Positions 1 to 8,873 of a stretch of DNA of 64,000 bases are shown one piece after another. Below the pieces are notes generated by a model, which ran no database searches, had not been told where the DNA came from, and worked only from the letters and a program-made list of their open reading frames with translations. Position numbers and translations under genes: made by a program. Source of the stretch: Methyloprofundus sedimenti (lineage in GTDB: Bacteria; Pseudomonadota; Gammaproteobacteria; Methylococcales; Methylomonadaceae); assembly GCF_002072955.1 (NCBI RefSeq), contig NZ_LPUF01000006.1:1-64000 (forward strand). Direction: 5' to 3'. Position 1 is the stretch's first letter; each line of letters begins with the position of its first letter.

Positions 1-2
1 GC

Positions 3-1049
3 ATACCGACGGTACGGGATCGAGTGGTACAAACAATATTAAAGCTACTGCTGGAACCGGTCTTTGATCCGCATTTTTCACCGCACAGCTATGGATTTCG
101 CCCAGGGCGAAGCCAGCACGAAGCGGTACAAGCGGCACAACAGATAGTGAACAGTGGCAAGCCCTACGTGGTGGATATAGATCTATCCAAGTTTTTTGAT
201 AGAATCCATCACGACAGGCTGATAGCCCGAATGGGCGAGAAAATATCCGACAAACGGATACTTCGCCTAGTCGGAAACATGTTGCGTAGCGGCGTCATGA
301 TCAATGGCATCGTCAACCCCAGCAAGGAAGGCGCAATGCAAGGGGGCTCACTCAGTCCCTTGCTGAGCAATATCGTTCTGGATGAACTGGATCAGGAATT
401 GGAAAAACGTGGACTGGAATTTTGCAGGTACGCGGACGACTGTAATATCTTCGTAAAATCGCAAAAAGCGGCAGATCGAGTGATGGAAAAAGTCAGCCAA
501 TTCATCGAAAAGAAGCTGAAACTGAAAGTGAATCAGGAGAAAAGCCAGGTGGCTAAATCCGATGCGGTAAAGTTTTTAGGTTTTACCGTGGTTAAGGGGA
601 CAATTGCCATTGCGCATAAAGCCCTGCAAACAGCCATGAGTAAAATCGAAGCACTGACACCGCGAGGTACACATCAGACTCTGGATACATCACTGGACGA
701 GATCAATCAATGGTATGTGGGCTGGTCAAATTACTACAGTTTGACTTACTACCCCTCACAATTGAATAAAATCGAAGCCCATATCAGGCGACGACTACGA
801 TCACGAATAGTCGATCAACAAAAGAGAAAACAGCATCTATATCGAAAACTGGTCAAACGGGGCGTACCACGAAAACAAGCATCAAAAGCCGTCTTTTCAA
901 ACAACAAACGGTGGCAACTCTCCAATGCGCGAGCAGTGACGAGGGCTTATCCGAACAGTTGGTTTATAAATCTGAAAGGGCAGGAAATACGATCCGACCG
1001 AAAGTTAGAGCATTGGTTTGAAGTTTCTCAATGGATACGTCTTGCGTGA
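3..1049 (+). CDS. ltrA: Group II intron reverse transcriptase/maturase (5' partial)
   Basis: The frame is open to the left edge, so the protein starts outside the window; the GTG at 24 is internal. The first visible residues, IPTVRDRVVQ, are the conserved reverse-transcriptase segment of intron maturases. The RT palm follows, with the SYGFRPGRS motif and the catalytic YADD box (about residue 138 of the visible part). After it comes the maturase X domain (WYVGWSNYY). The protein ends shortly afterwards (FEVSQWIRLA) with no HNH endonuclease domain, so retrohoming would have to rely on replication-fork primers or another route, as known for endonuclease-less introns. In the family it splices its own intron RNA and copies it into DNA. 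It looks intact in the visible part. Confidence 0.93.
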   Translation: MPTVRDRVVQTILKLLLEPVFDPHFSPHSYGFRPGRSQHEAVQAAQQIVNSGKPYVVDIDLSKFFDRIHHDRLIARMGEKISDKRILRLVGNMLRSGVMINGIVNPSKEGAMQGGSLSPLLSNIVLDELDQELEKRGLEFCRYADDCNIFVKSQKAADRVMEKVSQFIEKKLKLKVNQEKSQVAKSDAVKFLGFTVVKGTIAIAHKALQTAMSKIEALTPRGTHQTLDTSLDEINQWYVGWSNYYSLTYYPSQLNKIEAHIRRRLRSRIVDQQKRKQHLYRKLVKRGVPRKQASKAVFSNNKRWQLSNARAVTRAYPNSWFINLKGQEIRSDRKLEHWFEVSQWIRLA

Positions 1050-1050
1050 G

Positions 1051-1118
1051 GAGCCGTGTACGGACCCGTACGCACGGTTCTGTGGGCAGACGGGAGCTGC
1101 GGCTCCCTCTGACCCGAT
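1051..1118 (+). ncRNA. Group II intron RNA domains V and VI
   Basis: Positions 1051-1081 fold as domain V: GAGCCGTG pairs with CACGGTTC (one G-T wobble), then a two-base CG bulge, a TACG/CGTA upper stem and a four-base loop. The catalytic AGC triad is at 1052-1054. A second hairpin at about 1086-1114 (arms GGGAGC/GCTCCC) fits domain VI. It starts two bases after the maturase stop, as expected for a group II intron. Confidence 0.85.
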
Positions 1119-1134
1119 CTGGATATGTGTTTAA

Positions 1135-1171
1135 AGGGGCTGTTAAGGTTTATATCTTGAATACAGCCCCT
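1135..1171 (-). terminator. Stem-loop behind the tungstate-binding protein gene
   Basis: AGGGGCTGT (1135-1143) pairs with ACAGCCCCT (1163-1171) around a 19-nt loop, ten bases beyond the stop of the minus-strand binding-protein gene. Read on the minus strand the stem is followed by only a short T run (TTTAA), so it is a plausible but weak intrinsic terminator. Confidence 0.5.
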
Positions 1172-1180
1172 GTGTTAGAG

Positions 1181-1975
1181 TCAATTAGCATCAGGATAAA
1201 ATAATTGCTCACCGTGTTTTTTATAGTCGCCAATCAGTTTCTGGCCTTCAGTACCGGTGATAAAATCTATGTATTTCTTTGCCAGATCATATTTTACGTG
1301 CTTATGTTTAGCCGGATTTACCGCGATAATATGATACGGATTAAACAGGGCCTTATCACCTTCATTAAGGATAACTAAATCTATTTTATCTTTAAATGCA
1401 AGATAGGTACCCCGATCAGTTAGCGTATAAGCCTGTTTTTCATCGGCAATTTTAATTACTGCGCCCATACCTTGTCCAACTTCAAGGTACCAGGGCTTAG
1501 CAGGTGTTATTTCAGCCTGTTGCCATAAAGACAGCTCTTTTTTATGTGTGCCGGAGTCATCGCCACGAGAAATAAAATCGACTTGTGCTTGAGAAATCTG
1601 TTGCAGTGCATTGGCAATAGGTTGATTGATATCAATATTAGCAGGGTTAGATCCAGGCCCAATGAGTACAAAATCATTATGCATCACGGCTTTTCTATCT
1701 ATGCCGTAACCTTCTTGTACGAATTTTAGTTCAGCCGCAGGCGCATGAACAAATACTACATCGACATCGCCATTTTCTCCTAAATGAAGTGCTTTGCCTG
1801 TGCCAACGGCTATGATATCAAGATGCACGTTATAGCGTTTTTCAAATAAGGGGTTGATTACTTTCAGCAAGCCTGAGTTTTCAGTGCTGGTAGTCGTTGA
1901 CATGCGTAAGCTGTCTTGCGCATAGACAGAATTAATAATGAGACAAAAACTAAGTAGAAGTATATTTTTTAGCAT
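1181..1975 (-). CDS. tupA: Tungstate/oxoanion ABC transporter substrate-binding protein, TupA-like
   Basis: Periplasmic solute-binding protein of 264 aa. It begins with a Sec signal peptide (about residues 1-19, ending SVYAQ). The mature N-terminus carries the TupA hallmark TTTSTENSGLL, followed by AVGTGKAL, GDVDVVFVHAP and VMHNDFVLIGPGSNPA, which line the oxoanion pocket in this family. A family member would bind tungstate (or molybdate) and deliver it to a TupB/TupC importer for tungsten or molybdenum cofactor enzymes. The matching ATPase lies divergently 138 bp away, but no permease gene is present in the window; the group II intron occupies the region downstream. Substrate choice between tungstate and molybdate is family-based inference. 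Confidence 0.88.
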   Translation of the reverse strand: MLKNILLLSFCLIINSVYAQDSLRMSTTTSTENSGLLKVINPLFEKRYNVHLDIIAVGTGKALHLGENGDVDVVFVHAPAAELKFVQEGYGIDRKAVMHNDFVLIGPGSNPANIDINQPIANALQQISQAQVDFISRGDDSGTHKKELSLWQQAEITPAKPWYLEVGQGMGAVIKIADEKQAYTLTDRGTYLAFKDKIDLVILNEGDKALFNPYHIIAVNPAKHKHVKYDLAKKYIDFITGTEGQKLIGDYKKHGEQLFYPDAN

Positions 1976-2113
1976 AATAGATGTATTAATTTAAAGAAGA
2001 TTCAAACACTGGTTTATTTCAATTTATAATTGATTAATGCAGATTTTACTGGATAAATCATTTCATACTTAATATTTTATTTGTTTTTCCCTTTTTTCTA
2101 CGCATGAACCTAT

Positions 2114-3097
2114 ATGACAAATATTTATCAATTAAATCAACTATGCTTTGCTTATGCCAATAAGCAAGCACTGTCGCTAGAGAATTTACAGATAGAAGAA
2201 GGAAAAATAACTGCATTAATTGGTGCAAATGGCTCAGGAAAAAGTACTTTACTCAATATACTTGCATTTTTAGCAAGTCCTTCTCAGGGCGAAATCCTTT
2301 TTAGGAACCAAAGTGTCAATAAACGAGATTTAATTCAGTATAGACGGCGCGTGGGTTTTCTTGCGCAAAAGCCTTTTATGCTTGCAGGAAGTGCTTACGA
2401 CAATATTGATTTTGCCTTAAAAATTCACAATCAATTACAGCGTCCTGAGAAAATATTAAAGGTCTTAAAGCAACTGGATATTAGTCATTGTATTCACCAG
2501 CAAGCTAAATTATTATCCGGTGGTGAACTGCAAAAAGTTGCTTTAGCACGTATTCTGGTTTTAGCCCCCGAAGTTTTATTATTAGATGAGCCGTTTAGTT
2601 ATCTGGATCAGAGTAGTGCGCAAGCCCTGGAATTATTTTTGCAAAGTTATACACGGAAAACTGGTAAGACATTGATTTTTAGCACACATGATCGCTTGCA
2701 AGGTTTTGCGTTGGCTGATCATGTGGTAGCTCTCGCTGATGGTATGGAAGTAATGACACCGCTGATTAATGTATTTCATGGTGAAATAAAGCAGCATCAG
2801 TTTCATAGCGGTTCATTGTGCATTCAATTACCTGAAGCCATTAGCAAAGGGCGTCATGCCTCAATTAACCCTCAAGATATTGTGTTATCCACAACAGCAC
2901 TGGAATCGAGCATGCGTAATCACTTTCTGGGGAGGGTTATTATGATTGCTGAAGAAATGGGCGTTGTTCGAGTCAATGTAGATACGGGTGTCATCTTTAA
3001 GGTACTGATAACTTATCAGGCTTTAGACGAATTAAAAATAAAGCTGGGGGAACAGGTATGGGTTAATTTCAAGTCCAACTCTGTCGTAGTTTTTTAA
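2114..3097 (+). CDS. tupC: ABC transporter ATP-binding protein, TupC/ModC-like
   Basis: A 327-aa importer ATPase. Walker A is GANGSGKST (about residues 37-45), the ABC signature is LSGGELQKVALARI, Walker B is VLLLDEP and the switch His is in FSTHD. The C-terminal ~95 residues form a TOBE-like domain (FLGRVIMIAEEMGVVRVNV), seen in oxoanion importers, where it can bind the anion and regulate transport. It is transcribed divergently from the tupA-like gene, which suggests a shared promoter region and a role in tungstate or molybdate uptake. No permease follows it, so a transporter would need a permease encoded elsewhere. No clear Shine-Dalgarno sequence precedes the ATG. Confidence 0.85.
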   Translation: MTNIYQLNQLCFAYANKQALSLENLQIEEGKITALIGANGSGKSTLLNILAFLASPSQGEILFRNQSVNKRDLIQYRRRVGFLAQKPFMLAGSAYDNIDFALKIHNQLQRPEKILKVLKQLDISHCIHQQAKLLSGGELQKVALARILVLAPEVLLLDEPFSYLDQSSAQALELFLQSYTRKTGKTLIFSTHDRLQGFALADHVVALADGMEVMTPLINVFHGEIKQHQFHSGSLCIQLPEAISKGRHASINPQDIVLSTTALESSMRNHFLGRVIMIAEEMGVVRVNVDTGVIFKVLITYQALDELKIKLGEQVWVNFKSNSVVVF

Positions 3098-3517
3098 GTC
3101 TAAAGTGTTCTAAAACTGTGTTACCGCCTTAATATCAATGCACAAGTAATAAAGCATGATCTACACCACAATCATTGTGTTTGAACATACTCTTAAAGAA
3201 CGGTCTGTTGCATAAATATTTAACAGTTCAATTGGGTAAACCACTATGCGTAGTAAAACGGCTACCATCGAAATAACAGGGGAGTTGTAATATTTAGGGC
3301 AAGCCATATCAAAATCAGGATCCAAAGATGCTTCTTTATTAACTGGAAAATTAGATTTTTCTAAAAAATTGCTTACCTATTTAAAATGCAAAAGAGCCAA
3401 AATAAATTTAAGTCATTATTTCTCTTATTGAGTATGGTTCAGGAAAAATACTGCCTGTACTGAAATCGGTGAAACGCTAGGGATAAATAAAATTTTACAA
3501 TATCTAATTTAAATTTC
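3098..3517. other. Intergenic 420 bp, no intact gene; possible transposase relic
   Basis: No open frame of gene size is present. Around 3410-3475 a short plus-strand stretch reads roughly LIEYGSGKILPVLKS, faintly like the helix-hairpin-helix region of IS110-type transposases (GIGKILxLTILxEIGD), but it is broken on both sides. I treat it as a possible relic only. Confidence 0.3.
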
Positions 3518-4597
3518 TCAATTGGCTGATAACGCCTGTTTAGGCAGTATTATTTGTTCTCCTGCCTTTAAGCCCGCAATGATCTTGATACGGCCGTCAG
3601 GGTAACCCTGGCCTATGCGAACAAATCGACGAACTGGCTGTCCGCCTTCCAGTACCCAAACCACATCCAGTTGCCCTACCTGATGCAGATAGCCCTCAGG
3701 AATTAATAAGACTTGTTCATCCCCTTGAGGAATACGGAGTCTGGCAAACATACCTGGAAATAAGCCGGTTTGTTGTTCGTCATGTGTTTTGATCAACAGG
3801 CTGCGTGTGCCGGGATCGGCTGCCGGAACAATCTCAGCAATTGTGACAGGCAGGGTTTTATCCAATGTGTCTATGCGCGCTTCCAATACTTGTCCCGGTT
3901 TCAAGGCGATGGCGACTGATTCACGCACATGCGCTTCGAAACGTAACGAAGCTGGATCGTATATGGATAACAGTGTTTTACCGGGTGAGGCGATATCGCC
4001 TGGTTCGGCATAACGATCGATCACTCGTGCAGCAAATGTTGCTTTTATCTGACTGTAATCCAGCACATATTGTGTTTCATTAAGTGCCTGACGAGCGGAC
4101 AAAAGTTGCGATTTTAAGCTTTCATAGTCAGCTTTTGCGGCTTCAAGATCCACCAGTGTTGCACTTTCTTTGGCATAAAGATTTTGAGTTCTTGTGAAAT
4201 GAGATTTAGCCTGCTGCAAGCGAGCATTGATCACATTCAGGTTTTGCGCAGCCTGAGCACGGCGTGCTTTAAGATTCTGATCATCAAGAGAAACCAGTAA
4301 TTGTCCTGCTTTTATACTATCCCCGGATTTAACATAAATAGCCTTGATTTTTGCCTGAATTTGCGCAGCCACCTGGGTGGTTTGTCCTGATTGCACGGAC
4401 GCGGTTACTTCTTCAAATAGCGGAATGCGCTCAGGAATCAGCGTCAATGTTGGGCCTGAATACTGGTTGACGACTGGATTGATACCGGATGCAATTTTTT
4501 CTTCGAATGCGCCCGCCATCCACAGGATCATCAATAATAAAACCAGGAGGGTAACAATCGATGCCATGAGAGTTTTAAATGAGTTGGACAAGATCAT
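3518..4597 (-). CDS. RND efflux periplasmic adaptor (membrane fusion protein)
   Basis: A 359-aa HlyD/AcrA-type adaptor with an N-terminal signal anchor (about residues 9-31). A lipoyl/barrel-sandwich segment follows (IKAIYVKSGDSIKAGQLLVSLDD), then a helical hairpin (about 110-175, rich in Ala, Gln and Leu), the second lipoyl half (IKATFAARVIDRYAEPGD), a beta-barrel and a membrane-proximal domain ending DGRIKIIAGLKAGEQIILP. In the family it links the inner-membrane RND pump to an outer-membrane channel. Its ATG overlaps the TGA of the upstream pump gene by four bases, so the two are translationally coupled. Pump before adaptor is the reverse of the common order, and no outer-membrane factor is encoded nearby. 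The exported compound cannot be predicted. Confidence 0.9.
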   Translation of the reverse strand: MILSNSFKTLMASIVTLLVLLLMILWMAGAFEEKIASGINPVVNQYSGPTLTLIPERIPLFEEVTASVQSGQTTQVAAQIQAKIKAIYVKSGDSIKAGQLLVSLDDQNLKARRAQAAQNLNVINARLQQAKSHFTRTQNLYAKESATLVDLEAAKADYESLKSQLLSARQALNETQYVLDYSQIKATFAARVIDRYAEPGDIASPGKTLLSIYDPASLRFEAHVRESVAIALKPGQVLEARIDTLDKTLPVTIAEIVPAADPGTRSLLIKTHDEQQTGLFPGMFARLRIPQGDEQVLLIPEGYLHQVGQLDVVWVLEGGQPVRRFVRIGQGYPDGRIKIIAGLKAGEQIILPKQALSAN

Positions 4598-7500
4598 TGC
4601 TCCGTGTCTGTATAAATTAAATAGTAAACCGTCGGGATCACGAACAAAGTAAACAGTGTTGAACCTATAATGCCGAAAATAATAGCAATAGCCAAACCGC
4701 TAAACACTGGGTCGAGGGCTATGACTATATTGCCTAACAGGGTTGTGCCGGCAGTCAGCAAGACTGGTCTCATGCGGATTGTTCCTGCTTTTAGTAGGGC
4801 ATCGCGTAAGGCCAGGCCTTCATTTCTGGCCTGGGTGATAAACTCCACCAGAATCAATGAATTTCTGACCACAATTCCCGCTAAGGCGATCATGCCGATC
4901 ATGGCGGTAGCGGTAAATAACACAGGGTTAGGACTACCATTAATAAACCGTTCACCAAACTGATTGAGTAGCCAGAATCCCGGCATAATCCCAATCACAG
5001 TTAATGGAATCGCCGACATAATAATCAATGATAAAGTTGCGGAGCCGGTTTGTAAGCGAAGAACGAAAAAAATGCCTACCAGCGCAAAGGCAAAGGCCAA
5101 TCCCATATCACGAAACACTTCCACGGTGATTTTCCATTCACCTTCTCCACCCCAGCTAATGTTTACACCGTCCGGGAGTTTCCAGGGAATGCCACCGCCA
5201 GAATTGAAGAAAGTGCGATGCTGCCAGTCTGGTGCTGTATTGGTTGAATTATTCAAATCGGCGCTGACATCGGCGATGACTTCAGCTGGCGTCCGACCTT
5301 CCAACTCGGCCATCACATATACCACCGGCTTTAGATCCTTGTGATAGATGGCTTGATCGGCTTCGGATTCGACAAACTCTCCCAATTCGACCAGTGATAT
5401 CATGGTTGAGCCGAATAGCGATTGTGCCTTTAGTGGTAACTCGCCAAAAGCCTGCTGGCTACTGCGAGCGTATTCAGGCAGGCGTACTTGAATAGGGATA
5501 GGCTGCAATTCGCGCTCCAAATTAAAGTAACCTGCGACAAAGCCTTGATTAGCCAGGCTTAAGGTTTGCGCTAGTGTTTGTGTGGTAATGCCGGACAGCG
5601 CCGCTTTTTCCTTATCGGTTTGAAAACGCCAGCGTGTTTGTGCCGATTCCAAACTGGAATCGATATCCACCACAAAAGGTTCTTGCGCCAAGCGCTGCAT
5701 AACTATCTCTGCCGCTTGTCTTTGTTGCGCGTAATTTGTAAGTGTGTCGCCGTAAAGTTCAGCAACTAAAGTACTTACCACAGGAGGGCCGGGCGGAACT
5801 TCGACTACTTTGACTGAAATACCGTTGTTATTTAATGGCTTTAGCAATGCCCGCAGTCGCATTAGAATCGGATGCGACTGATGCTCTCGCTGTGCTTTGG
5901 GTGCCAGTGTCAAGCGTATGTCAGCCATATTAGGTGCTACACGATAGTCATATTGCCGTACCAGACCATTGAAGTCGATGGGCGATGGTACACCGACATA
6001 AGCCGCTTGAGCGGCTATTTCGGGAAGTTGCGCAGCTAATTGTGTGGCTTGTCGGGTAACAGCAGCAGTTTGTTCCAGACTGCTATATTCCGGCATATCA
6101 ATGATAATCTGCATTTCGTCTTTATTATCAAACGGTAGCAGTTTGAGCGGTACCATCCGTAATACAGGTAGTATGGCTGTTATTAAAAACAGCCCTAGCA
6201 TTAATAGAATCAGACTCCATGCGGTTTTTCGGCTGGCGATACAGGGCGCTACCAGGCGTTCGTATAAACCAGGCTTGGCATTGGCTATAACCGTTTCTGC
6301 GGTAGGTTTGAGCGCCTTGCTGGCCAACCAGGGCGTGACGATAAATGCAACGACAGTCGATGACATAACCGCCACCGGTACATTAAAGGCCATGGGTGCC
6401 ATATAAGGCCCCATCATACCGGTAATAAAGGCCAGCGGGATAAATGCCAGAATAATAGTCAGCGTCGACATCAGCAGTGCTGGACGAATTTCCGCCATAG
6501 CGGCAACAATTCGCTCTTGGAGACTACCGTTACCCTGGCGCATGAAGCGTTCGATATTGTCGATACCGGTAATCGGATCGTCTACTAATAAACCCAAAGC
6601 CAGAATCAGCGCAAATAATGTGACGCGGTTAATGGTGTAGCCGAAAGCCATGTCCAGCATCAGGGTCGCGCCATAGCAAATAGGAATCGCTAAACCGACG
6701 ACTAAAGCCGGCCGCCATCCCAGAAAAATTGCTATGAATAGCACGACTGTTGAAATCGCAAAACCCAAACTGCTGACCAGATTATTAACTTTGTCGTCTG
6801 CTGTTTGCCCGTAATCGCGCAGGATCTCAATATGCACTTCGGGTGGCAATAATTGTTGAGATAGTTTTTGCAATTTCTGATGCACATTTTCCGCTACCGT
6901 AACCGCATTGGCACCACGCTTTTTTCCGATTGCCAGGGTCACCAGTGGATAATCAGCAGAAAATTCATCAGCCAAGGGATGCGCGGTAGCAAAGCTGAGC
7001 CAGTTGTAATGGTCTGTTTCAGCCGGGCCATCTTTGATTTTGGCGATATCAGTTAAATAAACTGGAATACCATTGACACGATTAACAACCAGTTTTCGCA
7101 ATTGCTCGACGCTGGTAATAAAATCACCCGCTTCAAGTTGAATAGCCGTATTGTTTACAGTGACTATGCCGGCATTAATTAACTGGTTGGCGGCTTGAAT
7201 TGCCAAAGCAACATCCAACGCGGTCGTTTGTCGTGCCATCATGCTTTGCGGGTTTAGTAAAACTTGCAGTGTTCGCTGCCGACCGCCAGTAACGTTGATC
7301 TGATTAGTATCAGTAATCTGCTGTAGCTCAACTGTGAGCTCATCGGCAAACCGTCGCAGTTCATAATCACCATACAGATCGGGGTTATCACTCCATAAAC
7401 CAGCGACTAAAATAGGTACGTCATCAACTTCTACCGGTTTGACTAGCCAGTTAGTCACTACCGCAGGAATTTTATCCTGATTGGAATATAATTTACTGTA

Positions 7501-7860
7501 GACGTTCAAGAGTGAATCTTCGCGGTCTTCTCCGACGAAAAAACGTAAAGTAACAATCGTTCGTCCGTTAATGGTTCGAGAATAGACATTTTCGATACCG
7601 GCAATCTGGGTTAGCAGTTTTTCAAGAGGTTGGGTGACTTGTTTTTCAATCTGTCGGGCCGTTAAACCAGGTGCTGTAACCAAAACATTTGCCATTGGCA
7701 CGACGATTTGCGGTTCTTCTTCCCGGGGAGTATAAATCAAAGCCAGCACACCCAGCGATATGGATAGAATAAACACAAACATTGGCAATCCGCCTTGCAG
7801 AGAATAGCTTACCAAGCGGTCTAACAGATGCGGTTTGGGGAAGTCGGATAAATGAGGCAA
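4594..7860 (-). CDS. Efflux RND transporter permease subunit
   Basis: An AcrB/MdtB-type inner-membrane proton-driven pump of 1088 aa, the usual family length. The first membrane helix is near residues 20-40, two large periplasmic loops flank the helices, and the central helix bundle contains LILALGLLVDDPITGIDNIERFM, which carries the conserved acidic residues of the proton relay. The C-terminal half repeats the fold (TAMIGMIALAGIVVRNSLILVEF). The only upstream start in frame is a TTG at 7860, after which the first helix is placed normally; no strong Shine-Dalgarno sequence is visible. It is coupled to the adaptor gene that follows. Sequence style (VEVPPGPPVVSTLVAELYG) suggests a subgroup distinct from multidrug AcrB, but the substrate is unknown. 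Confidence 0.92.
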   Translation of the reverse strand: MPHLSDFPKPHLLDRLVSYSLQGGLPMFVFILSISLGVLALIYTPREEEPQIVVPMANVLVTAPGLTARQIEKQVTQPLEKLLTQIAGIENVYSRTINGRTIVTLRFFVGEDREDSLLNVYSKLYSNQDKIPAVVTNWLVKPVEVDDVPILVAGLWSDNPDLYGDYELRRFADELTVELQQITDTNQINVTGGRQRTLQVLLNPQSMMARQTTALDVALAIQAANQLINAGIVTVNNTAIQLEAGDFITSVEQLRKLVVNRVNGIPVYLTDIAKIKDGPAETDHYNWLSFATAHPLADEFSADYPLVTLAIGKKRGANAVTVAENVHQKLQKLSQQLLPPEVHIEILRDYGQTADDKVNNLVSSLGFAISTVVLFIAIFLGWRPALVVGLAIPICYGATLMLDMAFGYTINRVTLFALILALGLLVDDPITGIDNIERFMRQGNGSLQERIVAAMAEIRPALLMSTLTIILAFIPLAFITGMMGPYMAPMAFNVPVAVMSSTVVAFIVTPWLASKALKPTAETVIANAKPGLYERLVAPCIASRKTAWSLILLMLGLFLITAILPVLRMVPLKLLPFDNKDEMQIIIDMPEYSSLEQTAAVTRQATQLAAQLPEIAAQAAYVGVPSPIDFNGLVRQYDYRVAPNMADIRLTLAPKAQREHQSHPILMRLRALLKPLNNNGISVKVVEVPPGPPVVSTLVAELYGDTLTNYAQQRQAAEIVMQRLAQEPFVVDIDSSLESAQTRWRFQTDKEKAALSGITTQTLAQTLSLANQGFVAGYFNLERELQPIPIQVRLPEYARSSQQAFGELPLKAQSLFGSTMISLVELGEFVESEADQAIYHKDLKPVVYVMAELEGRTPAEVIADVSADLNNSTNTAPDWQHRTFFNSGGGIPWKLPDGVNISWGGEGEWKITVEVFRDMGLAFAFALVGIFFVLRLQTGSATLSLIIMSAIPLTVIGIMPGFWLLNQFGERFINGSPNPVLFTATAMIGMIALAGIVVRNSLILVEFITQARNEGLALRDALLKAGTIRMRPVLLTAGTTLLGNIVIALDPVFSGLAIAIIFGIIGSTLFTLFVIPTVYYLIYTDTEQ

Positions 7861-8530
7861 TGTTATGATAAATTATTAATTTCTAATATTTCATTTTTAC
7901 ACAGCCTCTTAGTTTTTTCAATTTTATAATGAACGCAGGCGCTTATCCAAAGACGTTATTCTTTAATCATTTATCACCCTGAAGGTGCTCGGGAAACGAG
8001 ACAGCTGTACGAATGAGCTTGTGTTCCCAAGTCCCCCGTGGACATGTAACCGGATTTTTTGTCAGAATTTGAGCGATAGGGAGTGAAGGTAAAATATAAG
8101 GTATTCCAAAACGACGTCAAATCTTATTGAAATGGCCAATAATGACCACATATTGTTATAGAATTCCCTCTAAAACATTTCTCTGCCGAGTTATGAGAGT
8201 CAGTACCAGGGTGTGAAGGCTCTAGTTTCGAGCAGTTTTACGGTTGATTGAATGCAATAAGACGCGTATCAGGCTCAAGACAGCAGCCATTTTCTTAACG
8301 GTATAGTGAAATAATTAATTTGCGGAGAGACAAGTCACCGAGGTCACCATAAATAATCAGGTCGCAAGGTGCAAAGCTTTCTTCATTAGTTGTTACTATT
8401 ATATGTTCGTAGGGAGCTTTTTTTGCTATTCAGAGCCTTACATTATTAAGTCAGTATTGGATGTATCTGACAGTAAAATAGAGTATAGTATTCATGTTGT
8501 TAAAAGTGAATATCGAGCGGTGGGTGTGAA
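7861..8530. other. Intergenic 670 bp, no gene recognised
   Basis: This stretch lies between the divergently oriented RND pump and the small Cys-rich gene. No open frame with protein-like composition was found on either strand, and no tRNA-like fold or strong repeat. It must hold the promoters of both flanking transcription units, but I cannot assign -35/-10 elements with confidence. Confidence 0.4.
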
Positions 8531-8740
8531 ATGAAATTTAATCCATGTAAAGGTAGTGATTTTTGTACAGAATCTGGGTCGCATTGTGAAGGTTGCGGCA
8601 GGTCTCATGTGGAAATTGCGGAAACCAGAAATCTGATTCAAGGCCTGGTTGAGTTTGTGCGAAAACAAGATTATGAAAACCCCGAAGATTTTGCTCAGTT
8701 TGTCAGTGGGTCGCTGGTAAAAAAATGTCTGAAATTTTGA
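8531..8740 (+). CDS. Small cysteine-rich protein (DUF1289-like motif)
   Basis: A 69-aa soluble protein. The N-terminus reads NPCKGSDFCTESGSHCEGCGRSHVEI, with Cys at four spaced positions. This resembles the DUF1289 pattern (PC...C......C.GCGR...EI), a presumed metal-binding fold of unknown function. The rest is helical (ETRNLIQGLVEFVRKQ). The composition and the clear motif argue that it is real. It sits 133 bp before dhaL on the same strand. The start is preceded by a G-rich GGTGGGTGTG, only a loose ribosome binding site. Confidence 0.62.
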   Translation: MKFNPCKGSDFCTESGSHCEGCGRSHVEIAETRNLIQGLVEFVRKQDYENPEDFAQFVSGSLVKKCLKF

Positions 8741-8873
8741 ATCAATAGTATTCAAAATAGCTGAACAAAAAGTGTACTATTTACAAAACAAGTTGTTTTA
8801 GATAATATTTTATAACGCAAGTCTCCAGAAATATTACTGGGGATGGCTATTTTAATTGAGAGGAAAAAAGATA

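Larger units (their letters stand above)
1..1118 (+). mobile_element. Group II intron, 3' portion (5' end outside window)
   Basis: The left edge lies inside a bacterial group II intron. It contains the maturase reading frame, followed at once by a recognisable RNA domain V and a domain VI hairpin, and it ends at GACCCGAT (1111-1118), a usual 3' end for bacterial group II introns. The 5' RNA domains I-III and the 5' exon junction lie to the left of the window. The right flank leads directly into the 3' region of the tungstate-binding protein gene. The exact 3' boundary is inferred from the terminal motif. Confidence 0.85.

Noticed and set aside
3410-3475. Transposase fragment in the gap before the RND adaptor gene
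   Set aside because: Only about 15 residues resemble IS110 type, with stops on both sides; too weak to annotate as an element.
8492-8755. 87-codon minus-strand frame opposite the small Cys-rich gene
   Set aside because: The plus-strand frame has a Cys motif and normal composition; the minus frame looks like its shadow.
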